Shown: positions 45,094 to 57,725 of the stretch, piece by piece | Position numbering within the stretch: position 1 is the stretch's first letter | How the letters are laid out: each line of letters opens with the position of its first letter | NCBI RefSeq assembly: GCF_022965805.1 | Contig: NC_133105.1 | Span: forward strand, 28,475,158-28,539,157 | Source: Primulina eburnea | Taxonomy: Eukaryota > Streptophyta > Magnoliopsida > Lamiales > Gesneriaceae | Direction of reading: 5' to 3' | Length of the DNA: 64,000 bases | Position numbers and translations under genes: made by a program | The notes under the pieces: generated by a model | Told to the model about the DNA's origin: nothing | The model's input: the letters and a program-made list of their open reading frames with translations, nothing else | Database searches by the model: none

Positions 45094-46985
45094 GTGGCTC
45101 GGTTGGAAGTGTCCTAGGTTGGCTAGGAGTCCTTATGTGCATAGGAGTTACACACACATACACGGGCAGATTTGGGGCAGACTTCAGTAGGCTTTTTGAA
45201 CGGGTTAGGATCATGATTTTGGGCTGGGATTGCACAGTAGGGTCCCTAAATGGGTTGGCTAGGTTTTGGCTTGAGGTGTCTCGGGCGTGGCTCGAGTAAA
45301 TTGGGAGATGGCTCGGTGTGTTCGTCGAAGGGTCAAAAACGAGAAATTAAGAAGGAAAAATTTAATCCAAGGGTCCACGGTGGTGGCTCACGACTTGGAA
45401 GAGTAGGATAAATCATAAAAATGATATGTTTAAAATTTGGGATCAAAATAATGAGTTTTGGATTTATTCGGAATTTAATCACCGCATGAAACGTTAATTA
45501 ACGAATTAATGGAAACGTCTAGTTTAAGCTTCATAAAATTATGAAAAATTATATTTAAGCTTAAATAATTATTATAAGTCTAAGTTTTTAATTTTGGAAT
45601 TTTATATTAAGGTTTGGTTTAATTCGGGATTAAAACGCATTAGTACGTCTTACTTGAAGATTAATTTAGAAGTCCTCGATTTAAACTAAATAAAAATATG
45701 AGAAAATTCTTGTAGGCTTAAATAATTATTTGGGACATGTTAGAGTCAATGAAATTAAGAAAATATCTAAAACGGGAAATTTTACGTCCAGGGGTAAAAC
45801 GGTCATTTTACACCTAGAAAATTAGTAAAGGACATGGCAGTGCCCTAAATGCTGTTTTTATGATATTATGATTATTTTTAATTGTTTATAAAATGTTCAT
45901 GATTAAGTTATGATTTTTAAATGTCTAAGAAATTTTTATGATTTAAGGAAGACTTTTAAAAGACATGTTGCATGCTTGGTTTCAAAAACGAAAATGTTAT
46001 GTTATGCATGATTTTTATAAAGTGATGAGAATGTAAATATTGAAGGAAGTGAAGTGATTGTGAGTAATTCGTTAATGTTGGCGACGTCGTGAGGGTTATG
46101 GTCCCAGTGGGAGCCCGACGATCGTGTTTCCATCATTGCGAATAAGTGGTAACAGTTAAAGTGGTAACGGTTTTGTGGTAACGGAAGAATGGGAATATCG
46201 TGAGGGGAAAGGCCCCAGAAGGAGCCCCGACGATCGTATTTCTATTCGAAGCATGATAGGCCAGGGCCCAGTTGACCGGTGAGAGTGTTGCTGGTGTCCC
46301 CCGCCGCCGCCCAGTATTGTGGTTATATGTAGATGGATCCATCGACCCTCATGATCATGATCAAGAAAGTCACAATTAACGATCTGAATTCAACAAAGGA
46401 AAAGGAAAAAAAGAAAATGATTATGATCAAGTTAAAACGTTTTATGTCATGATAAGGAAAAAGATCAAGGTTTTACATGCATGTCATGAAATGTTATTTT
46501 TACTTAAAAGTATTTTCATTGTCGCATGTGGTTTTATATATATTATTTGCTATAAAGATGATGGTGTGTTGAGTCTTTAGACTCACTAGGTGTGATGGAT
46601 GCAGGTGAGTTTGATGGAGATCTTGATGGATGATCCTACTGGACTGTCGGTGCACACAACCCGAGGACCAGCGCTACTATTTTCTGCATTACGCTTTATG
46701 ATTACTGATTTAAGTTAAATATTTTTATGACTATTTAATTATGCTTTTGAGAGATTTTTTGAGAGGTTTAGTATGAGTTTTACTTTCAAATTTTGCTTTT
46801 TAGGTTTGGTAAAACAGTAGACGATTTTACTTTATGACTATTTCACTTAATTTTTAAATACTAGTTGGTTGAGGTTTTATTCTGAAAGGGCAAAATATTT
46901 TATTAAAATATTTTAATAGTTGGCCGAAATTAAGGGAAAAAAAATTCTTAGTACTTTTGAAGCAATAAAAAAGGCAGACGTTTCA
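45094..46985 (+). repeat. LTR fragment M (Gypsy, related to element B)
   Basis: Plus-oriented LTR remainder ending GCAGACGTTTCA. The block TTGAGTCTTTAGACTCACTA followed by GATGCAGGTGA and CCCGAGGACC corresponds to the inverse of B's LTR near 16390-16520. A repeated segment (GTGAGG ... CCC.AG..GGAGCC..GACGATCGT at 46089-46124 and 46200-46235) and GTGGTAAC repeats lie between. The left part is missing where Copia K inserted. No primer site follows the right edge, so this is a 3' or solo LTR. Confidence 0.7.
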
Positions 46986-47163
46986 CATTACCACATTGCA
47001 TGACATGGTAAATGAGTATCACAAACTTGCTCGATCATCTGAGAAGGTTAGAACTGAGCAAACTGATCCCAATGACAACAAAACAGAAACTGATGAGTCA
47101 GTTGAACAGTTGAGTCTAAATTGGGAGATTGCACAACAAAAAGCTGAAATGATTGAAAATCAA
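46986..47163 (+). pseudogene. Orphan coding-like fragment
   Basis: From ATG at 47008 the frame reads MVNEYHKLARSSEKVRTEQT, then an acidic stretch (DPNDNKTETDESVEQLS) and NWEIAQQKAEMIEN. It runs into the LTR of element E, where TGA follows by chance. The charged, heptad-like text suggests a coiled coil. I do not recognise the family; a gag-like or host-gene fragment interrupted by M on the left and E on the right are both possible. Confidence 0.4.
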
Positions 47164-48999
47164 TGAAACACCCCACTTAACACATTTTAAATTCAAATAT
47201 AATCTGACATCAGCGGAAGCATTTATCTTTAAAATAAAAATAATTATACTGTATATACATTGCAAACATTTTCTTACAATACATACAATACTTAATCTCA
47301 AACATCTAATTCAAATACCAATATTACATATAATAAAATACATGATATTTTTAAAACTTTAAATGTTCAACACACCCCAATAAAATCATTAACATAATCA
47401 AATAAAACTTTTCCATTACAATATCTATATGACTTCTCCTCCTTGGACAATCTGCTTCAAATCTTTTTATTACCTGCATCACATGACATTAACTGAAATG
47501 AGATAAAACTTAGTAAGTAGAGAACTTTACATAACAAATAATATTTATATGGCTTGGCTTGAAATATCGCAATGGCAATAAACATTAAACAATACCATCT
47601 TCAATGAACAATAATGAAAGAATCAATATAGATGGTATATCATAACATGAATTAAAGGAAATGAAACAATAGCTCTATGATCTGTAATCTGTGAATGTTA
47701 TCTCTGTTGATATATATAAATATATATCGGACTGTGAGTGATAACCATGAAGGAAATGATAGTCTGTAATTTGTAATCTGTGACCTGTGAATGTTATCTC
47801 TGTTAATATATATAAATATATATATCGGACTGTGAGAGATAACCTATGGATAGTATCTCTGTGATATATGAAAATATATACTAGACTGTGAGAGATACTC
47901 TTCATGTGATTGGCCAATGACATGCATGAATTACTATCATTCCTTGGATTGAAGCATATGAAATTCATTGGGACAATTGAACAAACACTTGATAAGCACA
48001 ATAGCTTGCTAGCTTCTTTATCAATGATATCAATAAAATTCTTAGATCAATATATATATATAACAACAAATATGGCAATAACATATCCATGAAAGAAGCA
48101 AGACATCAATAAAAATGGCTTGGATACATATATATCATGTGAGCACAAGGAATAGCCTCTACTTACTACCCAATCAATACTTGGTTGCAAAGATGACCTC
48201 AAAAGAATCCCTACAACAATAAACACCATAAAAACTATGAATTAACACCATATATACATGGATCCATCAAGTCAACGAAACCCTTCAACCCAACAATTCC
48301 TTGCAAAACCAAAGAATAACTAAGCTCTTACCTTGTAGCTTGCACCTAGACTAGGAGATGCTAAGAAATCCTCAAAAATTCTTGAACTTGGATGAAGATT
48401 TGGAGGAAAGAACTTTGGGGAAGAAAATGATAAGGGAAAGGTATGAGGGAGAAGGAGAAGGGAAGAAATGAGGATAGATCTCAAAACAATGCAATATAAA
48501 TTCATTCCCAACCTTAAAATCGTGTTTTGGAAAAGCAATTTCGTCAAAAATCCGCAGGGCAGCGCACCCGCGCGCAACCTGGCAGCGCGGGTGCGGTGCT
48601 GCCCTGCACTGCCAAGGTGCGGCCCTGCTTCGGCAGGGCAGCGCACTCGCGCTGCCAAGGTGCGGCCCTGCTTCGGCAGGGCAGCGCGGGCGCCGGTGCG
48701 CCGAGGCAGCGCCCGTGCGCTGCCATAGGCAGTGCAGGGGCGGCGCTGCCTGCCTGGCAGCGCTGCCGCCTGCACCCTAACTTTATTACCCTGTCCTTTC
48801 ACCTAAAAACATCTCTTCTCGACTTAATAACAAACCTTTACTTATACCACTCATTCTTATGAATTATAACAATCAAACTCCTTCTAAAATCAAGCTTAAA
48901 ACCATCACCCAAAACTTGACCATATCAATTTATGAATATCCCTTAATCATAACACATGAAATCATTGATCATAGCACAATAAAAACTTGGGATATTACA
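47164..48999 (-). repeat. 3' LTR of Gypsy E
   Basis: Plus-strand edges TGAAACACCCCAC and TTGGGATATTACA. It is nearly identical to D's LTR up to 48335 and then gives the part D has lost, including the GC-rich array 48556-48775. Contains the triple hairpin at 47697-47898, in which hairpin 1 has one mispaired base (AGTGATAAC). Confidence 0.85.
48556..48775 (-). promoter_or_regulatory. GC-rich array in Gypsy E U3
   Basis: Repeats of GCAGCGCGGGTGCGGTGCTGCC-like units (longest core GCGCGGGTGCGG) alternate with CTGCCAAGGTGCGGCCCTGC and TTCGGCAGGGCAGCGC. The core GCGGGTGCGG is the same as in the H/F array although the LTRs are otherwise unlike. In element direction it precedes a weak TTTATATTGC motif near 48488-48497. 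Frames overlapping it are by-products. Confidence 0.55.
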
Positions 49000-49012
49000 A
49001 TATCCCCTCCTT
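49000..49012 (-). other. Polypurine tract of Gypsy E
   Basis: On the minus strand AAGGAGGGGATAT precedes the LTR start TGTAATATCCC. Confidence 0.7.
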
Positions 49013-49033
49013 AAAAAAATTTCGTCCCCAAAA

Positions 49034-50876
49034 TTACCTACTGTCGAATAGATTAGGATAACGTTGCTTCATCTCCTCTTCCGGTTCCCACGTGACCTCT
49101 TCAATCACTTGATTTCTCCATAGAACTTTGACAAGGCTAATTTCTTTGTTACTTAACACCTTAACCTTACGATCAAGAATTTGAACCGGCGTTTCATCAT
49201 AGCTTAGGTTAGGCAAAAGCTCCAATGACTCGTACCGAAGAACATGAGATGGATTAGCAAGATACTTACGAAGCATAGATACATGAAATACATTATGAAC
49301 TCGGTCCAAGTCCGGTGGCAATGCAAGACGATAGGCTCGGTCTCCAATCTTATCTAGAATTTCAAATGGTCCAATGTATCGAGGACTTAACTTACCTTTC
49401 TTGCCAAATCTCATAACTCCTTTGAGAGGAGCTATCTTGATAAAAACATGATCACCAACCTCGAATGCCAAAGGCCGTCTTCTCACATCGGCATAACTTT
49501 TCTGTCTAGACTGAGCTGTCTTCATTCTTTCTTGAATTAACACCACAACTTCTGCTGTTTGTTGAACCAACTCAGGGCCCAACATCTTTCATTCACCTAC
49601 CTCTTCCCAATACAAAGGAGATCTACACTTTCTACCATATAAGGCTTCATAAGGTGCTATGCCAATGGAAGACTGGTAACTATTATTATAAGTGAATTCA
49701 ACCAATGGAAACTTGGAATCCCAAACTCCTAGGGAAATAAATTGTGCAAGCTCTTAACATATCCTCAAGAATTTGAATAAACCTTTCTGATTGCCCGTCG
49801 CTTTGAGGATGGTAGGCGGTGCTAAAGGCTAACTTCGTGCCCAAAGCTCGATGTAAACTTTTACAAAACTCTGATGTAAACCTTGGATCACGATCTGACA
49901 CTATAGATACCGGTATACCATGAAGTCTCACAATTTCTTGAATATATACCTCGGCATATTGATTCATAGAATATGTTGTCTTGACAGGAAGAAAATGTGA
50001 TGACTTGGTCAATCGATCTACAATCACCCAAATAGAATTGAAACCTTTCCGAGTCCTTGGCAATCCAACCACAAAATCCATTGTGATGTATTCCCATTTC
50101 CATTGCGGTATAGGCAAAGATTGCAATAATCCCGCCGGTCTTTGGTGTTCAATCTTAACATGCTGACAGGTTAGACATTCAGAAACAAATACTGTAATAT
50201 CTTTCTTCATACCTGGCCACCAATAAAGACGTCGAAGATCTTGGTACATCTTAGTACCACCAGGATGTACAGAGTATGGCGCCGTATGAGCTTCTATGAG
50301 TACATCTCTTCGAATGTTATCACCTATAGGAACACATATTTTACCTCGAAAGGTCATCAAACCATCACGATTCAATCCAAATTCAGAAACTCCTGTTAAT
50401 TCATTATTCCTTTTTAACTCCAATAACCAAACATCGGACTGTTGTTCCTTAAAAATTCGATCAAACAAAGTTGAGCGGAGAACTAATGTAGATAATCGAG
50501 CCACTGTCCCTAACGATACCAAATTTATCTCATTCCTTTGTAAATCAAGCAACAAAGGTTTAGAAATCATAGCATTCAATTCTGAACTTGACTTGCGACT
50601 CAAAGCATCTGCAACCACATTAGCTTTACCAGGATGATAGCTAATGGTGCAATCATAATCCTTGACAAGTTCTAACCATCTCCGCTGCCGCATATTCAAT
50701 TCTTTCTGTGAAAACAAATAACTCAAACTTTTGTGATCCGTAAAAATTTCACATTTCTCGTCATAAAGATAGTGTCGCCAAATTTTTAACGCAAACACCA
50801 CAGCTGCTAACTCCAAATCATGAGTAGGATAATTTTTCTCGTAGTCCTTCAACTGACGAGAAGCATAAACTATCAC
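49034..50876 (-). pseudogene. RNase H and integrase, Gypsy E
   Basis: Upstream block (50876-49698): RNase H text ([50 protein letters not shown]), integrase zinc region ([14 protein letters not shown] ... [10 protein letters not shown]) and core with [24 protein letters not shown] and [11 protein letters not shown], giving D, D and E. A frame change near 49700 precedes the second block (49585-49034) with KGVMRFGKKGKLSPRYIGPF and the tail VIEEVTWEPEEEMKQRYPNL. The start at 50876 is created by the cut from element F; RT is absent. Confidence 0.85.
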
Positions 50877-50878
50877 TT

Positions 50879-52640
50879 TGTAAGGCTCGAGAATTATCAG
50901 TTGTCATTGATGTTAGATTTGAAGAGGTGAGAATGCATGACATAAAAATGAGAATTTTAAAGAATGGCCGAAGCCATACCGCACCTACGTCTCGGACAAG
51001 ACCGCACCCGCAGTGTATTATTCAGAATTATGAAGTTTGGCCGTAGCATCACCGCACCCGCGGTCTTGCAGAGACCGCACCTGCAGGTCGACGATTTCTG
51101 GAAAATGAAATGCTGCCGAAACATGAGCGCACCCGCGCTAAGAAACTTACCGCACCCGCGGTGCTGCATGCGAGAAATCCACCAACTCTTCTTAACGTGA
51201 CACATGGCAGGGTATATATATAGAATGGTGCCGATGTACGATTTCTTCACTTCCAGCACAGAGAATCGAGCTTCTCCAAGAATTTCCTCAAGTCCTTCAA
51301 GTTTTGGGGTAAGATATCAAGAAATCTAACCTTCTGATTGGTATTCTGAGTTAAGATTCTTTCTTCTCTTGGCAAGGGCTTGAAAAGGGTATATGTTTTG
51401 TTAAATTTCAGCATGTTTCGAAATATACATGTTGGGGAAATGTTGATATGATTGTGATTATGTGTTCTTATGCTCATGGTGAGGATAGAATTGATACCGG
51501 ATTGATTTTCAGATACCGTATGACGTTGTTTCGATTTTCCAGCATATTTATTGAGTTGAGATGGAATAATTTCAGTATGATATTGTGTTTTGATGAGATT
51601 ATGAATTGTTGATATTGAGCTTAGTGTTGTTGAGTTATCGATATGGAAGAAGTACGTCGTTATGCCGTCGATTTTATACCGAGACTGATTATTGAATTGC
51701 ACAAGATTGTTTGAGTTGTGTTGTGATATATATAGCACATTGATTATGCCATTTCAGATTTGTATTGGCTATTGTGAACGCAAGACTCCGACTACGACAC
51801 CGACTATTCGACAAGAAAGGTATAATTCATGTGGTCACGGGATTGCACAACTCGATTCAGATTGGATACGAGTTTCCCTAAATCACATACTAGATTGTTA
51901 TTACATTTGATTATGTAATGTCTTGTTTATTTATTTATATTCGAGTCCTGAGATAGGAGATATTGGCAGATCGGCCAAAACTAGACGTTTCCGTGTATCG
52001 ACGCATAGTAGTAGATTTCTCTATGTGTAGACCCTCGATACAGTGTTGACCGAAGTCTAGGAATAAGACGTACCGTCACCCCGAGTGGTTGGGTAGGTGA
52101 CAGACCGTCTTATTCACACCGGGATCCCTAGAGTAGAAATGAATCGAGTCAATAACTAGATGTTGAATACAGATTTGTATCCTTTACATGTTTAGATTTT
52201 AATTCATGCTAATTGATATATGCTATGCTTTTGTACATGATTATTACATTGCATGCATACATGTTTTATACTTGGATTTGTTCTCACCGGAGTTATCCGG
52301 CTGTTGTCGTGTCTGTATGTGTGCATGGCAACAGGTGGGGCAGGATCTGGGTCTCGAGCTAGATGAGAGATTGACGATAGCGTGGAGATCTCGGGCATTG
52401 AAGATTTCTAGTGTTTTCCTTTAGACTTGTACTACTTATATTTGTAGTCGGGATTTGAACACTAGTGTATGATTGTACTAAACAGACTTGTATGTACCTG
52501 ATGTTGTTAAATTATTATAAAGACATGTTATGCTTTAATTATACATTTGAATTAATGTTAAAAGAAAAATTTTGACCCACATTTTCGAGCAAAGATCCAA
52601 TAAATCCCAAAAGAATTGAGTTAGAGCCCGGGTCCCCACA
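50879..52640 (+). repeat. 5' LTR of Gypsy F
   Basis: Starts TGTAAGGCTCGAGAATT and ends GGGTCCCCACA. Order: ACCGCACCCGCGGT array 50984-51166, TATATATATAG near 51213-51223, TTATGCCGTCG, long stem-loop 51830-51887, the GTCTAGGAATAAGACGTAC block, and CCGGAGTTATCCGG hairpin near 52287-52300. It is the inverse match of H's LTR. Confidence 0.85.
50984..51223 (+). promoter_or_regulatory. ACCGCACCCGCGGT array then TATA box, Gypsy F U3
   Basis: Units include ACCGCACCCGCGGT (twice) and variants such as ACCGCACCTGCAGG, plus one AGCGCACCCGCGCT near 51125-51138 with both arms altered together. GGTATATATATAGAATGG follows at 51211, well placed as a TATA box. The arrangement mirrors H. Confidence 0.6.
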
Positions 52641-52645
52641 ATAGG

Positions 52646-52657
52646 TGGTATCAGAGC
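52646..52657 (+). other. Primer binding site of Gypsy F
   Basis: TGGTATCAGAGC, five bases after the LTR end. Confidence 0.85.
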
Positions 52658-52902
52658 CGTAGGTTCTGTAGACTGAGATAGAATAGAATAAGCGGGGTAG
52701 ATCGAGTCATCTTCCTTGCTTTTGATGTGCTAGCATGATTTATTGCTTTCCCTATTATATGTTGTTGCATTATCTGAGTTGATTTACAGCATATACTTGT
52801 CAAGCCTGAATCAGAACCGATTCTTGATCAGATGTTTATGATCAGAAGAGGGCTGAGACAGATGATATTGATTGTGTACTAATCAGTTTTATAATCAGAT
52901 TT

Positions 52903-53452
52903 ATGCCGCCTTAACTTATGCCACAACCAGAGCAGGGTAGCACATCAGGTGCACAGATGGATGTTACCGCTACGCCGATGGAGACCTTAATGAAGAGGTT
53001 TCAGTCTTTCCATCCTCCTACGCTGAAGGGCACAGAGAGTGCAGTAGAGTGCGAGAGCTGGCTTGATGATATCGAGATGTTGTTTGAGTCTTTGGCATAA
53101 ACTGATGAGCGACGTGTGAAATTGATAGGGCATCAGCTGCAAGAGGTTGCAAAGAGCTGGTGGTTGACTACGAAGAGAGCTTTGGAGCACCGAGGTATTG
53201 ACATTACGTGGAAAGTCTTCAAATATGAGTTCTATCAGCGCTTCTTTCCCGTTTCCTACCAAAAAGATTATGGGGCTGAATTTGCGAATCTGAGGCAGGG
53301 ACAGTGGAACATCGAGGAGTATGTTGCTAAATTTTCTGCGTTGCTTCGATTTGCACCGCATGTGGCTAGGAATGACGAGTCAGTGGCTGATCAGTTCATC
53401 AACGGGCTGAACCCAGATGTCTTTACCTTGGTAAACACCGGGAGACCCAATA
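52903..53452 (+). pseudogene. gag: gag N-terminal part, Gypsy F
   Basis: ATG at 52903 (MPP) meets TAA after three codons; the next ATG, 52918, opens MPQPEQGSTSGAQMDV in the same frame. Capsid text follows (METLMKRFQSFHPPTLKG, SWWLTTKRALEH, FKYEFYQRFFPVSY, AEFANLRQGQ) with a second TAA at 53098-53100. The frame is cut at NTGRPN by element G and resumes at 61369 in the same register once the 7911-bp insert and one 5-bp duplicate are discounted. Function is capsid formation; two stops make it non-functional. Confidence 0.85.
53448..53452 (+). repeat. Target site duplication of Gypsy G (left)
   Basis: CAATA, repeated at 61364-61368, the five-base duplication typical of Gypsy integration. Confidence 0.9.
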
Positions 53453-55206
53453 TGTGGGGACCCGGACGCTGATCATTTTCTTAATCATCGTTGGGATTTA
53501 ATTATCAGTTCTGATAAACAGGGTCTAAAAATTTTTCTTTTTAAAATGCATCTGCGGAAGGTAATGGAATCTAAATAATACACATCTCTGTATAAAAACT
53601 ATATTTCAGTATCAAAAGTACAATACTGTACAACTAGGTCTAAGGTTCAGATACTAAATTCAAGTAATAAACCAAGTCTGCTACAAGTCCGGAATCACCA
53701 CGCTAACTCGTCTTCTCTCATCGTCATCTCGACCCTGATCCAGCCCCACCTGTTGTCATGCACACATACAAAACAAGACAACAGCCGGATAACTCCGGTG
53801 AGAATAAATCCCAGTATAAAACATGGTAAGCATGTATATAAACAAACTAAATCGTAAAACATGCTATCATGTATAGAAACAATCTATTTCATAGTCTATG
53901 AAATTAATCAAATAAGCATGCAACTCAATTCAGATAAACATGCATATAAACAATCTTAATCATAAAACATGCTAATCCAACTGAAAGCAGTAATGATGGG
54001 TCCCATGATCTAGGAGCCACATCCATATAAGCATGAAATTCTAATCAAATCATGTCTAGACTTGACTCGATCTATAACTCTAGGGATCCCGATGTGAATA
54101 AGACGTCATTGTCTGTCACCTACCCTCCCAATCGAGGTGCTGTACGTCTTATTCCTAGACTTCGGCCTGATCTGTATCCGCATCTACAATAGGGGCGGTG
54201 ATCTTCCCCTAAGCTGAGATATCGCCGAACATCTAGAAGTCTGCCTGATCTCCAGACTGTCCTATCTTAATGCATGAATACACAATCTGTAAACAAACAT
54301 AATCATTCTAATGCAATGCCACAAGATCTGTAAACAAAGCATAGCAAGATTTGTATATAAGTTCTATAAACAAATCTATAAACAATCATATCAAAACATA
54401 AATAATAGTCTAGTATGTGATTTTATTGGGAAACTCAAATAAGATCTGATTTGAGTTATATCTTCCCAGATATCACATGAATTATACCTTTAACTTCCCC
54501 GTCTGAGGAAGACGAAGTCTCGAAGTCCAGTCTGTCCATCTTCAATCTGAAATGACAAGAATAAATACACTGTATCAATGTGCAGCTCAAAACACAATCT
54601 GTTCTGATCAATACCCAATTCAGTACAAAATCTGATCAATGTCTGAACATAATACAATCTGAGTCATATCATCGACACTACAATCCAATCTGAATAATTA
54701 CGGAATCTGATCCATCTCAATCAATACTGAATCTGATCAATATAAATCAACTGATGTTTCGACGGCATAATAATACAATCTGACTAACCCCGTCCATCTG
54801 AACATCACAAATATAATACTGGACTTCATAATCTGTGTTAATATAATTCATACTCTGAATACTAACACAATTTTTATATATAATCTCAGTCAATATCTTT
54901 CAAAAATCATAACAATTACCGAAACAATCTATTCTTTAATCTGACTTCATTTCTATAATGTCTACGGTAGCAGAAACACCATATCTGAATCATATTGAAT
55001 TCTGGCAATATCATAATTTCAAATGATAACAGAACTCCATAAAACTTACGTCCAGTTGTAGCTCTCAACGAGAGGAGTACAATACTGTGTCCGGAATTAA
55101 AATTTGATAACCGAATTAACCAAAATCACAATTTTCGCACCAACCAAGTTTTGAGAATTTCATGAAGCTTTTCTCGGTTTTGCCTTGAAATTGTCGAGGA
55201 AATGAT

Positions 55207-55266
<60 letters not shown>

Positions 55267-55559
55267 CAATTGCATGGCCACGTTGAAGAGGTGAATCAAT
55301 CAATTGCATGGCCACGTTCAAGAGGTGAATTAAGCCAAGTGTCCCATGCAAAATACATTAATTACACTTTAGTCCCTCAATTTTTCACTAATTGCAAATT
55401 GGCCCCGCTCAATCTTTTTAATTCAATTCAATCCTAAATAATTCCATTTCAATCCTAAATAATTGCAAACATCTTGGAATATAAATCAACACTCCAAAAG
55501 TTTCCAATTACATACTCTCGGATTAAAATAATATCATCTTTATTATCTCGGGCCTTACA
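53453..55559 (-). repeat. 3' LTR of Gypsy G (left)
   Basis: Plus-strand edges TGTGGGGACCCGGACGC and CTCGGGCCTTACA. Contains the CCGG hairpin (about 53788-53801), long stem-loop 54416-54477, a TA tract near 55211-55262 and a 34-base tandem CAATTGCATGGCCACGTT unit at 55268-55331. Differences from the right LTR seen by eye are scattered single bases and the TA-tract length. Confidence 0.9.
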
Positions 55560-57442
55560 TTTCTCCCCCTCTTAGATCTGAGTTCGTCCTCGAACTCGCA
55601 AGTAATCAATTCAGATATATCAGAAGATATGAACATAGAGTTTAACTCAGAAACTCAAATCTCTGATTCCAGTCTGGAATAAGAATTCACGAAGTATAAT
55701 GTCATAATACTTCTTCTCTAGTTCTGACAAAATCAATCTCATCATACTGGCTATACAACATTCGTATAAACCAATCTATAGCTTATAACAAAGCCATACT
55801 AGTAATTGTTATCCAATCTGTTTATCCTAATCAAGGACCTATATTATCTTAATCTTCAAATACCAATCGTCATCATCCGACGTTGGTGTCTTAAATCCAT
55901 TCATGCTAAACTATCTGGATAACTAGTGCTAACATCTAGCACTAAAGTCCTACCAATATCTGCCAATATCTGAGTATTACACCCTGACTATCTGTCAATC
56001 TCTCTGACTACCTGCCAATCTGTAATAAATCTGCACAAGAGAGCTTATGATATAGTCTATCACAAGTACCACTCCATCAAAATCACAATCTGATATCATC
56101 TAATTCAATATTCTAATCCATCTGATCATTTCTTTGACATCGATCTATGTCATCTAGTTCTGTTTGTACGAAATCTGGTACAAACTGATAGATATAGATT
56201 GAGAAATCTGTCAATCATAATCATATCATATCAAAATCTAAAGAAAATGGTTGTAATATCATTACGACAACCATAGAAATGTAATCCCATTTCTATTCAG
56301 AAATATACATATTCTGTAACAAATCTTCTGATTTCTATCTTTCTGTCTTCTTCTATTGACAATTCATACAATTCAGTACCATTTCTGTCAACCTTTCTGT
56401 ACAATTTCTGCTATAACTGATTTAATTTGTCTATATCACAACTATCTGTTCGAATATCATACATTCACAATCACTTGAATGAAAACTGAACTCTCTACTG
56501 TGCATTTCTGACACTATCTGTGCTTTCAGATTCGAACTATTCTGTATAAACAATCAGTTAATAATATAAAATAAAGAAGAAATACCTACCTGGTATTCGG
56601 CACTGACTACAGATATCAGATTCTGTTATATAATTCTGAAACATTCTGATATCACATTTCTGAACTGTTGCAAATCTCAACTGTTTACAATATTCTGTAT
56701 CAAACATACATGCAAACCACAGTAATATCAATCAGATTCGAGATAAAAACAACCTATACAGATCTAGTGAGTTTAGGAAAACTCATAGAACAACGATTGC
56801 TGGCAATACTGATAATTCTGACTACTGATCAATCTTCACAGTGCCCAAATCATCTGCCATATCTCATCTGCAATTAGAATATGCTCCCAAACAATATAAG
56901 ATGTCTCAAATACTGATTTAGAGCAATCACAATACGCAAGCAGATATAACATAATAAGGGAATAAGAAAATCTGTAAAACTCAGCAATTCTGACTTTCTG
57001 ACATTTCTGCTAATTCTGATATATCTGTTACCTGTGTCGTTTACAGTCGCTGATTTCTGTCTCAACTGTGCAAATAAATCGGTATACAAACTGCAGATAT
57101 CACATATTCTGAATACAATCTGTTTCAATTCTGATTCCTACCTGACTAATTTCTGTATACAATAATCACGGTTCTTTGAATATTCAATAAATCTTCAAAT
57201 ATTCCATTTAATCAATCAAATGCTGTTAACATATCAAATATCATAGATATACACAGCACGATCTTCAGAATACCTCTGAACATAAACGCTATTAATTTAG
57301 GATCAGAACTGAAATATCTTCAAGAGAATACCCAATCATCTGTAATTCTCAAACAGTATTCTAGTCTGTCAATTCTTTCAATTCTGTCTAATCGTTCAGT
57401 ATCATTCTATACATTCAATGTCATTCTGTACTGAATTCTAAA
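55560..57442 (-). pseudogene. Decayed pol remnant, Gypsy G
   Basis: After the purine tract (55560-55576) come 1.9 kb of AT-rich sequence without long frames, full of CTGTA / TACAG-type words. It aligns with the equivalent part of C in inverse orientation: for example the GTACAAACTGATAGATATAG block near 56180-56205 matches inverted C near 21945-21965. The text includes remnants of integrase-core DNA. It seems to be pol worn down by deletion and then multiplied with the element. Confidence 0.6.
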
Positions 57443-57725
57443 TTAACAATCAATATCTGACCTGAATTCAATTCTAAAATCTATCTGTCGGATATAAAAC
57501 AAATCTGACATCTTATCTAGGCAAATATCAGCCCACTCATACACCATAGGCAGATCTGCCAATGCTAGGCTCGATTTCAGTAGATCTACTGAATACATGA
57601 GAATACTATCTGTTTCTTTCTGTATCAATCGAGTCATAGACAACACAGATATCAAAGGAATTCGAAATCTAGAATCCTTACTGTGAAATCGCTACTCATC
57701 AACCATATCTGGTCTGAATCTTATA
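57443..57725 (-). pseudogene. Protease-RT linker remnant, Gypsy G
   Basis: The frame [20 protein letters not shown] matches the linker of H and F ([19 protein letters not shown]), preceded by text like RPEMTDEW. It is the same short section retained in C, while protease and RT proper are missing on both sides. About 245 bp (57726-57970) between it and gag match 3533-3853 of element A. Confidence 0.7.

Larger units (their letters stand above)
47164..50878 (-). mobile_element. Gypsy element E (3' half)
   Basis: Minus-strand element of the D family with a full 3' LTR (47164-48999), purine tract, integrase and RNase H, cut at 50878 by element F. D and E hold complementary parts of the same type of element but in an order that cannot come from one copy: D lies left with the 5' half, E right with the 3' half, both on the minus strand. 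The flanking ATCAA left of the LTR is a candidate target site. Confidence 0.85.
50879..53452 (+). mobile_element. Gypsy element F, left part
   Basis: Plus-strand element whose 5' LTR (50879-52640), primer site, 245-bp leader and first gag part lie here. It is interrupted by element G at 53452 and resumes at 61364. It inserted into E's RNase H; the left flank CACTT (50874-50878) is its candidate target site, but the right end lies outside the window. Confidence 0.9.

Noticed and set aside
24888..50876. D and E as two halves of one split element
   Set aside because: Both lie on the minus strand but in the wrong order (5' half on the left, 3' half on the right), each with its own LTR.
55160..55351. 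Frames through the TA tract (also 60918-61155)
   Set aside because: Simple YIYI-type translation of a microsatellite.
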